Below are positions 13,101 to 20,880 of a stretch of 64,000 bases of DNA, one piece after another. The translations under genes were made by a program, and so were the position numbers. This DNA comes from Tigriopus japonicus (lineage: Eukaryota > Arthropoda > Copepoda > Harpacticoida > Harpacticidae): assembly GCA_010645155.1 (NCBI GenBank), contig CM021323.1, positions 4,678,781 to 4,742,780 of the forward strand, in the 5' to 3' direction. Numbering within the stretch: position 1 is the first letter of the stretch; each line of letters starts with the position of its first letter. Under the pieces are notes generated by a model that was given only the letters and a program-made list of their open reading frames with translations, was not told where the DNA came from and ran no database searches.

Positions 13101-15957
13101 ATGGTCTTTGGCCTCATCAGCAGCGACGGAAGGTGATGCCAGCCCATGTCTTCCCTCCCAAATTCAGGCTCAATGCCGCCGGGTACGTGGAGCTTCTAAG
13201 GAAGGTCGTGATGCCCTGGCTGGCAACCTCGTACCCACCAGGAACCAAATTCATGTGGATCCAGGACTCTGCTCCGTGTCATGTGTCCAATGTTTCCATG
13301 AACTTTTTGAACAACAAATTTGATGTGGTGGTCAAAAGAGACGAGTGGCCTTTAAACAGCCCTGACCTCAACCCATGCGACTTCTAGTTGTGGTCCGAGC
13401 TGAGGAAGAAGGTCAACAAGATGCCCCACAAAAGGCTTTGGTCGCCAAAGCCTGCTCGGCCTTTGTCGGCCGCTTGGACGCCGTCATTAAGGCCAACGGT
13501 GACCATATTGAATAAAAATGTTCTTAATTGTTGTCCAAACTTTTTTTTGTTTAAAACACAATTGGCTAAAAATTGTAAATTATGTTCAAAGTTTTGTCCG
13601 GATACTTCTGCCCCACTCTGTATATACTGTACATTTCAAGACATCATAAAAATTATGTTTCCAGGGTTTTTGGGAAAAACATCTTCGATTTTGCTCTCAA
13701 ATACTATTCTTTTTAGGGTGTGTCTGGTTTCGCCAGGCATAACCGAACTAATCTTCGGAAACGCCAATCCTCTTTGGTAGCCCTCTCATGTCAACCTACA
13801 ATCCCAAATGTAAATCAAGATTAATTTAATGTCATTTGTTTCCCTTGAGTTTCCCTTTCTCATCGCTGAATGAGTTCGTTTCTAACCGTCTGGATAACAA
13901 AACCAGACAAAACCTCTGACGTGTCATGAATAGGACTGCTCAGTTCGTGCAAACAGAAATGCCAAAAAATGAACAAGATAGTGCAACGAAAATGGCAAAA
14001 GTGCAAACAATTTAAGAACATTTGGACTTGATTAAATTTGCATTTATAAACTGGCCTTTCTCTAAAAGTGGCTCACTTTAGGAAGGAAAAAAGGAAAATT
14101 TGTGTTTAATGATTATTTAAGTAGATAGAAACCAAGGCGCAAACTTGGCCTTTAAAGTAGTTTATATGGTTTGTGCTTTTTGGATCTTTGTCTCTTCATA
14201 AATGTAATGTAGAGAGTGTGCAGAGTGCTGCAGAAAAGTGACTTCATGAACGGCAACCAATTAAGTGCACAAACATTTCATACCTTAAACACGGATTTTC
14301 ACATCAATGTATTTCAAAGGAAAATACTTGTATTTTCTTTCATGGTGCTCAACATATCTTTCTCTAACTTACTTATAAAATACTTTTTGTCCAAGCAGAT
14401 AATTGCCTAAGGGTCTTGAGTACTAAAACGTATGAAAGCTTCAACTTAAAAACGGTATCATTCAGGTTCAGATCAAGTCAAAGACAAGAAAATATCTTTT
14501 TTCAACGGACAAAAAAAATGACAACAAATCTGATGCAAAAATGCAAATCATCAAAAATGATGAAAAATAAAAATAATTCAGGAAATTTTATTTCTTGTAT
14601 TTTCGTGAAATGTCCATTCCTAGTCATGAAACTTTAATGAGCAAATTGAAGTGTACTCAACTTTGGTTCCCCAAAGATTGTTATCAATCCCAAATGCTTT
14701 GAAGACAATAAGAAAGTAGCCCCCAACAGAAGTCTCAAAGAAAACACCAAATGATGACTATAGCCTCGCTTTCATAATATTGGGCATTACTACAATGTAA
14801 GTGGATATTGAGACAATAAAACAACCTAGTCTGATTAATGACAAGCTTATTGATCACATTTATGGCCAATTTCTAACTGTTTTGATCTTGTATAAGAGGT
14901 TTGAATGTGCCAATAATTGTGTTGGAGTCTAAAAGTGTGAAAATAAACCATCTCTTCGCATAGTCATTTTTCATGCAATGCAAAAAAGGGATGTGTTTTC
15001 GAAATTGCATTTGAAACACAAAACATTTCTGCAAAAGTATTTGAAGGTAAGACAATTGTGTGATTAAGATAATGTACATTATTATCCCATTGGATGCAGT
15101 TCTGACCCATACCTTTCGAAATAATTTTTTGAGTAAGCTTTTTGAAAATGTGTCAGAATGAGTCTAGTAAGTTCTCCAAGAAAACAAACTATAATGATAA
15201 CCTAAAGTATCAAAGTATTCCCAATTATTAGTCGAGTGCCCTAAAAAGGTCCTGCTCCTGAGTTTTTTTTCTTTTGAACTCTCACAAAAAGTGCCATTTA
15301 CATATGTCCACTTAATTATGAAATTTTGCATGTCCAAGTTATCCATGTGAGAAACAAAATACTGTATATAAAAACCTTACTTGCTAAGGGGATTGGCATT
15401 ATCCATCACTACTTTTGAATCACGTGACTAACTCTGTTCAACATCAAATCCCATACCACAAACTGTTAAGAGTTCAGGGTTGGTGACTCTCGAATAATTT
15501 CAGTGTCATTTCTCGTAGATCTCTGAATCAAACAAGCAGTACTTTAAATGAAACGTCAAAAATAATTGTGTGACCTAAACATTAGTTCTGATAAGGTTTC
15601 ATTTTCTTGGTTTTATAGGTAGACACTTCGAATCTTGCCAACCTGAAATGGCCAAACCTCGTAGAAGTCTTCACCAACATTTCGCACATGTTCCTCGTCT
15701 TCAATAGCTCGGTCAATTTCTACATCTACTACGCCAAGCACCCGTCCATCTTGAAGGTGTTATGGTGCTGTCCAAAGTCAACCACTCACGTGGATGAAAC
15801 CTCGAACAACCAGATCACGCACCAAACCATCCAATCCACCACCTACTTTCCCACCAATGAGAGTCTGGAACTGACGTCTCTCCAACCTCAACCTAAGAGA
15901 ACTGAATCGATCGATCACACCAATGGCACACGAGAGACACACCAATTTTTCCCTTGA
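4139..15957 (+). CDS. FMRFamide-receptor-like peptide GPCR (class A), 2 coding exons
   Basis: Coding exons are 4139-5074 (312 codons, donor CTG|GTAAGT) and 15619-15957 (acceptor TATAG|GTAGAC). Both meet in phase 0, giving about 424 aa. Seven-helix landmarks are visible: GN at residues 52-53 in TM1, ALERYF around 133-137 at the end of TM3 (ERY in place of DRY), TM6 with FIFCHALKWIPNLYEL up to residue 311, and TM7 with NSSVNFYIY near 341-349, a variant of NPxxY. N-glycosylation sequons occur in the N-terminus and second extracellular loop (NNNSNST). Helix order and the TM6-TM7 wording resemble arthropod FMRFamide/myosuppressin-type receptors. The ligand is inference. I see no Cys at the usual top-of-TM3 position. 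Exon 2 carries TM7 and an ~80-aa Thr/Gln/Pro-rich tail. The first ATG follows TTCGCC. A second ATG at residue 8 is also possible. Confidence 0.8.
6095..6262. repeat. Dispersed repeat, copy 1 (partner at 57566-57786)
   Basis: The segment shares an ordered series of blocks with 57566-57786: ACGCT(A/G)CAAG(T/C)ATGCTTC, TGACTTCAAG, an AAAAGCCTGAA-type block, (A/C)GTTAAA(A/G)AGAC, CAATTGATGAAGTA and finally CATC(C)TC(C)AAACA. Copy 1 is shorter in the middle. No coding potential is visible. Confidence 0.55.
9653..9730 (-). other. tRNA-like sequence (tRNA-derived repeat or tRNA pseudogene)
   Basis: Read on the minus strand, 78 nt begin GGGAAGA and end TCTTCCC, a perfect 7-bp acceptor stem. TTTAGCGCAGTTAGTTAACG fits a pol III A box and GGGTTCGAACCC a B box at suitable spacing. 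The middle forms ACCGAG/CTCGGT-type pairing, but the loop (CAATG) is too short for a 7-nt anticodon loop and the T stem pairs poorly outside GGG/CCC. A functional tRNA is therefore unlikely. A tRNA-derived SINE head or pseudogene is the better reading. Confidence 0.4.
10991..11038. repeat. Perfect 12-bp-arm hairpin in AT-rich DNA
   Basis: TAGAGCACTATA (10999-11010) is followed by a 9-nt loop and its exact reverse complement TATAGTGCTCTA (11020-11031). Imperfect pairing continues outward (GTCGACGT against GTTGACG). It lies 71 bp left of the MITE. It could be a tiny foldback element or a cruciform-prone site. Confidence 0.6.
11109..11387. mobile_element. MITE with ~40-bp terminal inverted repeats
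   Basis: The left end GATTAGTGCGGTCAGACGAA and the inverted right end GATTAGTGCGGTCGGACGAA match over about 40 bp with a few differences, continuing through TTCAGC(C/T)AGGA and TTCTTG. The 279-bp interior has no ORF. No clear target-site duplication flanks it, so the superfamily is not assigned. It looks like a short non-autonomous DNA transposon. Confidence 0.65.
12407..13620 (+). mobile_element. Mariner-family transposon, maT (DD37D) type, inactive
   Basis: The element is about 1,214 bp and bounded by TA dinucleotides (12405-12406 and 13621-13622), as expected for Tc1/mariner insertion. The inverted ends match over ~32 bp: left GGGGCAGAACTATCCAGACA against right, inverted, GGGGCAGAAGTATCCGGACA, both followed by AAACTT. 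It encloses one transposase reading direction (separate entry). It is more GC-rich than its surroundings, which marks it as a later arrival in the GPCR intron. Confidence 0.85.
12553..13515 (+). pseudogene. maT-type mariner transposase, broken
   Basis: Translation starts at ATG 12553 (MKPQEQKRKV) with a helix-turn-helix-like N-terminus. The catalytic landmarks then follow in order: LFSDESIFTVDG (first Asp), WIQDSAPCHVSN (second Asp) and NSPDLNPCDF, whose final Asp is the third catalytic residue. 37 residues separate the second and third Asp, which is diagnostic of the DD37D maT group. The gene is dead: frame changes near 12740, 13130 and 13430 and an in-frame TAG at 13385-13387. The last frame ends at TAA 13513-13515, 105 bp before the right end of the element. 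The family makes TA-directed cut-and-paste transposase. This copy could move only with enzyme supplied from elsewhere. Confidence 0.85.
13940..14030. repeat. GTGCAAA-type dispersed repeat, second block
   Basis: GTGCAAAC occurs twice within 60 bp, with related TGCCAAAA and GGCAAAAG units between. It resembles the block at 590-1015 and begins with a similar GGACTGCTCAG lead. It is old and diverged and has no coding content. Confidence 0.3.
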
Positions 15958-18141
15958 CTTGATGAGCTTCGTTATCATTCCTGCCGTAAACAAAAGCTTA
16001 TGAAACTCAGCAATGGCTTTAAAATTGAGTCCATCCGGGAAATTGATCTCCTCAGAGGCTGTTCTCGGTCCAGAAGAAGCAACATGGAATTGGATTCGAA
16101 AAGCTACGTATTCTTTAGTGGCCTCTAATGGCAAAGGATTGGGAATGCTATTGGGAGTTGTTCATAAACTACTTTGGACCCGGAATTCGTAATTCATGGT
16201 CTGTAAGTGTAAAGAATAGGGAATTGGCTGTGTTGTGGATCAGCCTTTAAGGGGAGTACAAATCATTTTGAAAACCCACTAAAAGTGGGCAGGGGTGGTC
16301 AAAAGGCGACCGTGGCAAGGCCTATAAATACTATCTTGTTGGCAACTTCAAAAGTAATGGGGACCATAAAAACGCCATCTAGACCATTAAAAAGATAACA
16401 TAAAAGTTATGAGAGTATGAGTGTGTAAGGATTATCAGTGAGGCCTGTCCAATTGTTTGTCCTTCATAAATATTTTCACAATCGTAAATCACAATTCGTT
16501 CGTCTACGGTGGCGAACCATTTTGATCTCAAGTGCATATGTGAATAACATATGTGAGGTTACAATACGTAAACCATCAGTTTGAAAGTGTGAGTGAATTG
16601 TCCATTGAGAATGCGTTTCTCAATCTCCTCCCATTCCAAGAGATATTGAACGAAAAAATCCTTATCCACGATAAGTTCATGTTTGAATACCCTCTTTCAA
16701 CGTAATGGATGTTTTGGTATGTGTATCGCACGTTTAAGACCCTTATATCGGTTATTATGATGCGTCGTGATGTGTAATTTTGATTAATAAAAGCTCGTAA
16801 ACCATCATATGCGCTTGCCGAGTCATAATTCTCGAAGTCGAGATTTATAATCCTTGTGGAATCGAGTTGGCAGGGAAATTATTCATTCGTACCGTAGTTA
16901 TAAAAAGGGTCTTTGGAACGTACAGTGGAATGACGTTCATAAAATTCAAACGCATTAGTTTACAGAAGCCATAAGTAAAATTAAGATCCGGGATGAAGAG
17001 CTTATAATTTATTTGTGGACAATCTTTGGGCTTGTTTAACCAAATACATTCAGATATTCATTTTGATATATAAGTTCTGCGTAACGAAGAAAGTCATTCC
17101 ACTGATTAATTTGGCAACAGGCTTTTTCCGAACGGAGCATCAGCACTACGGAGGGAAAATCTCTGATTTGATAATAATGAATAAGATAAATCAAATTAAG
17201 ACGTGAAACAAAGGCGACTTTTTCTGAAAAAAATTATTTTTTGACATGCTACTTGTGAAAATGAAATAAATGTTTATATCTAGAGTTTTCATTCCATGCA
17301 AACCAAATCAAGTTCAGGTGAGTTTATGTGGACATTTTTTAAGAGAAGTTTTTTCTATAGTGGGGAGCTTGCAAAACCTAATTCGTCAATTGAATAGAGA
17401 AGAAATTTGCCATTTCAGCAGAACTGACAAAAGTTTCTCTTTCAAGTAATTGTACTCGTTATTGGCCGACTTTGTCAATTTTGGCTTATTCAGACTTTTT
17501 TTCAATTCAAGAATGTTAATGGATCCGTCAAGGAGTTTTGCAGCTTTCCCAAATTGTGAGTCGCAATATGGTCGCAAATATGGTAAAAAATGTTGTAGGA
17601 AATTCACAGCGCAAGGTCACACACAGGACGTACAAGATTAGCAAACACATAGGCTACTTTGCAGGAAATAAAACTTTTGTTTAGTGTTTTGCCCATTCAT
17701 TCCTTAAAGAATGGCTGATACTTTCGTGTCTTTGGGAGCCCGTTTCTTCTTCTTTTGTCTCCTATTTTGCTTTTTGCTCGTCGTGAATTTTTGGTCCTCA
17801 TTACCTGGGTAGCTAACGAAAAAATCTTAGACCCTCCAGAGAACGATATCCCTTTGCTTTGTTAGCTTTAAATGCAAAATACGTTTCTTCGAAATTGCTC
17901 ATTGAACCCCGCCCGGTTGTTTTGTCGCAGATGTAAACGGTGCGGGAGCAAAAAAAAACGGAAAAAAAATCGCCCCCGCCTCGCCCTCACCCGCGTCTGT
18001 TACCGTCAATAAATCAATAAATCCTTTAAGCGCAAACAGTAAAATAGACAATATGTGCAACCTATGAGCTATGTGACACAAAATCTGTTCTCAAGTGTCC
18101 AATATATATTGAGAAATTCGAAAATGGGTCAAACTTTTATG
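15958..18141. other. Intergenic, no gene recognised
   Basis: This follows the GPCR stop codon. AATAAA occurs near 16790 and could end a long 3' UTR, but nearer cleavage signals cannot be excluded. The minus-strand 118-codon ORF at 15778-16134 overlaps the GPCR second exon antisense and is a shadow. The rest is AT-rich with short chance ORFs. Confidence 0.4.
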
Positions 18142-18440
18142 TCAGGGTTCGCTTTTGGGCGCTGTATAAGTAAGGTTACCTCGCAGTCTTATGTGTACTA
18201 CAGTGACCTGCCAGTCAGCTGTTTGTTGAAGGGTTGTATAGTTGCTGTCTGAATATGTGGCATCAAACCATGGCTTTACTCTCGTTTCCTTTACTACCAA
18301 GTATTCATTTGCCCTCACGGTGAGACCCTTGGTCAACCAGAATAGCGGCATCCTCTTGCTGGTGATCAGTAAGTTGTCCATGACCATCTTGTTCGTGCCC
18401 CCACTGGAAGGTTTCGTCTCCAAGCTGTCCCCAGTCCCCA
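18142..18440 (-). pseudogene. Probable mariner (maT-like) transposase fragment
   Basis: A minus-strand frame of ~93 codons contains KRMPLFWLTKGLTVRANEYL followed by ETRVKPWFDATYSDSNY. This matches the region of maT transposases between the strand carrying the first Asp and the QQDSAP motif, and it aligns with the corresponding part of the element at 12407-13620 (MP...F, ...MPWL). After SDSNY the similarity stops: no QQDSAP or SPDLNP follows, so only an internal scrap remains. No inverted repeats are visible. The identification rests on this one block and is tentative. Confidence 0.45.
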
Positions 18441-19309
18441 GCTTCTTCTTGGTGTCAGATCATGGTTTTGTTGATGCTGAAGATGGTCATTGTTGTATTC
18501 CATGCTCTGCTCCCACCCTTGTGCTCGTGCTCGTTCTATTCCTATATACCTAGGTCTCGATCTACATGAAAAAAAACATCTAGGCATTCACCACCACTCC
18601 ATGATCTTACATTCATGATCTCCAGGAATTCACTGAAGTGCGGGGAGAAAATTTGACTCTCTTTACTTTTCCCGTTATTTTGAAAACAAAACAAAGCTCG
18701 CACTTAAACTTTTGTATTATGTATTTTGTAAAAAGCCACTCGGAAACACAAGGTGTACACTAGAGTATAGGCAAGAGAATGATTGATATGGACAAAAAAT
18801 AGAACCATAAGTCGTGCAATGTAAGATGATTGGCAATGAAAAAGAATAGGGGAGATAACATTGTAAAGAAGGAGAAAGAAAGAAAAAAAAGAAAAAAGTA
18901 CACGCACAAAAAAAAACAGACAAGGCTTTTAAAATTTTGTGATCAGTCTGCAGTGGGAAGTCATCCTCCGGTACCAACTAAGCGCTTAAAGGACCAGATG
19001 GTGTCCTGATGCCGAATAGACATCGGAAGTGCATTCCAAGGATCCACAGTACGTACGAAGAACGAATTTTGGCGAGTATGAGACTTGGTAAATGGTTTAC
19101 GAAGTTTTTTCTCCAAAGCACCCCTAGTATTCTTGCTTGAGACGGCCTGAACAGGCATCATAATATCTTCGGTAGAATAGAGGTTCCTGATGGACATGTC
19201 CTCCTTTGAAATCTTAAAGAAATTTAGAAGGTCATGATCGATCCTCCGACGTTCGAGGGAGGGGAGATCCCACAAGTAGAGCCGATCAGGGTAACTGATG
19301 TTAGTTTTT

Positions 19310-19386
19310 AGTTATGTTAGTTTTTGGACTTAGAGCACTAAAGTACGATCTTGAGATTGATCTTTTGCGTCTAAAAAAATAGCCTC
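19310..19386. mobile_element. Short foldback element, degenerate copy
   Basis: The right part (GATCTTGAGATTGATCTTTT, GCGTCTAAAAAAATAGCCTC) matches the inner and right arms of the foldback at 20743-20842. The left part (GTTAGTTTTTAGTTATGTTA) is altered and partly duplicated. It sits inside the same reverse-transcriptase relic, between AEES and SYPDRL. Confidence 0.55.
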
Positions 19387-19489
19387 TGGACTCCTCAGCT
19401 AGTCTCGTCATCCTTCTTTAAACAGACTCCAGAAGTTCAGTAGCATATTTCAAGCTGGGCAACCATACTGAAGAAGCATACTCAAGAAT

Positions 19490-20576
19490 GGGGTATTCGT
19501 GAAGGAGACAGCTGCTGAAGTTGCCTAAAATCGATTGTAGACGGCGCCACATTTGACTAGGCGAGAATAAAATTTTGCTACGGAAGTACTGCTACCTTGA
19601 CAGTCCTTTTTAGACACTATTTCATCAGTTTTTCAAGGATTTATTGATTTAAAAATAAAAGAAAATAAGTTTACCTCATGATTTTGTCACATTTTTAACC
19701 AAACGCGGGGACAATTCTTTTAAAAAGCGAGTTTCAAGTGTACATATAACGTTGCGTAAGTTTGGAAATATCCTTAGTGCGACACTTCCGGCTCGGCAAC
19801 ATCAATTTGATGGATATTTATTGTTGCGTCGTTGTTTGCCGTTGTTTGCGGTCAAAAAATGGACAAATTTGCAGGTAACTGACATGACACCTAGCTTTTT
19901 CAAAATATGCAAAACTTATTTACGTTGGAGTTGCGTGAATGAAGAATATTATTGCGAACTAGTAGGGAACTAAAATAGACTAGAATCAAAGCTTCTTACT
20001 TCAGATTGCATTTTTTCCACAACTTGTAAGAGCCCAGCCGGAAAGGTCCCACTGCCGATAATTGTTGGCTGAGAAATTGAATGATGAGCTTCAAAGTCGT
20101 CGTGCTTGGGGTCATTGAAACTAACATGGATCTGATCAAACCACCCTTCCCAGCCAGCCCTGCAACAATTCCAATAATTTATTGGTCGATTTTGGGGTTT
20201 AAAACCTTATCAGAGTCCCAGGGACGAATTTGGTCCTGACCAGACAGAAAAAAATCCGTGCATGCGTCGTTTCTGACTTGCTTGATTTAAGACATAATTT
20301 TCAAACTCACGCAACATTATATGTACACTTGAAACTCGGTTTTCGAAAGAAATGTCCAGGTGTATGGATAAAAATGTGACAAAATCATGAATTAAAGTTA
20401 TTTTCCATTATTTTTAGATCAATAAATCCTTGAAAAACTGATGAAATAGTGTCTAAAAAGGACTTTCAAGGTAGCAGTACTTCCGTAGCAAAATTTTATT
20501 CCCGCCTAGTCAAATGTGGCGCCGTCTACAATCGATTTTAGGTAACTTCAGCAGCAGTCTCCTTCACGAATACCCC
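19490..20576. mobile_element. 1,087-bp element with ~280-bp terminal inverted repeats and a 2-bp AT duplication
   Basis: The left arm (19490 to ~19770) begins GGGGTATTCGTGAAGGAGAC. The right arm (~20297-20576) is its reverse complement with roughly 90% identity by eye. The flanks are AT (19488-19489) and AT (20577-20578). Deleting the element plus one AT restores a continuous reverse-transcriptase frame on the minus strand (VRP|ILEY), so the ends are fixed independently of the repeats. The ~525-bp core holds a 73-codon plus-strand ORF (19752-19973) and at least 58 open codons on the minus strand (about 20143-19970, containing WFDQIHVSFNDPKHDDFEA). I recognise neither. The long arms resemble foldback-type DNA transposons. 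The superfamily is unassigned. Confidence 0.8.
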
Positions 20577-20742
20577 ATTGGACGAACATAGCTAATGAAG
20601 AGAAGGCGAAGCACACTTAGACGTCTGGTGGAGAAGAACCGTTTAATAATCCCCACAACTGAATTGGCGCGATTGGTAACCTTGGCGCAGTGGGTGAAGA
20701 ATGACATCTTCCCGTCATAAAGGACACCTAAATCCTTCACCT

Positions 20743-20842
20743 GAGGCTAGTTTTTTAGGCGCAAAGATCGATCTCAAGATCGAACTTACAGTACTAAAGA
20801 ACGATCTAAAGATCGATCTTTGCGTCTTAAAAAACTAGCCTC
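20743..20842. mobile_element. 100-bp foldback element
   Basis: The sequence is almost entirely two inverted arms: GAGGCTAGTTTTTTAGGCGC followed by AAAGATCGATCT, and the complement ending AAAAAACTAGCCTC, around a ~35-bp centre. Removing it with a single T repairs the surrounding reverse-transcriptase frame (VVDQVKDLGV on the minus strand), so it is an insertion. A degenerate relative lies at 19310-19386. Confidence 0.75.
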
Positions 20843-20880
20843 TGATCTACTACGGCAATTGGCTTAAGCAAAACTGTAGC

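Larger units (their letters stand above)
5075..15618 (+). other. 10.5 kb intron of the GPCR gene
   Basis: The intron separates the exon ending in TM6 from the TM7 exon. It contains a dispersed repeat (6095-6262), a tRNA-like sequence (9653-9730), a short perfect hairpin (10991-11038), a 279-bp MITE (11109-11387), a dead mariner (12407-13620) and a GTGCAAA repeat (13940-14030). The remainder is AT-rich. The ORFs at 6594-6875, 7001-7309 and 11674-11922 show no recognisable domain or splice pairing, and I treat them as chance. Confidence 0.7.
18961..20880 (-). pseudogene. Non-LTR retrotransposon reverse transcriptase, 3' part, split by three insertions
   Basis: Read from high to low coordinate, the pieces are: 20880-20843 (KPIAVVDQ), 20742-20577 (VKDLGVLYDGKMSFFTHCAK then LFISYVRP), 19489-19387 (ILEYASSVWLPSLKYATELL, one TGA/TAA-type break, then RRMTRLAEES) and 19309-18961 (SYPDRLYLWDLPSLERRRID down to WNALPMSIRH...FKRL). 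This is the familiar order of the C-terminal half of Jockey/CR1-like ORF2. Three insertions interrupt it: short foldbacks at 20743-20842 and 19310-19386 and a long-armed element at 19490-20576. Removing the long element joins VRP to ILEY in frame. The in-frame TAA after LLESV shows the copy is dead apart from the insertions. Confidence 0.8.
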
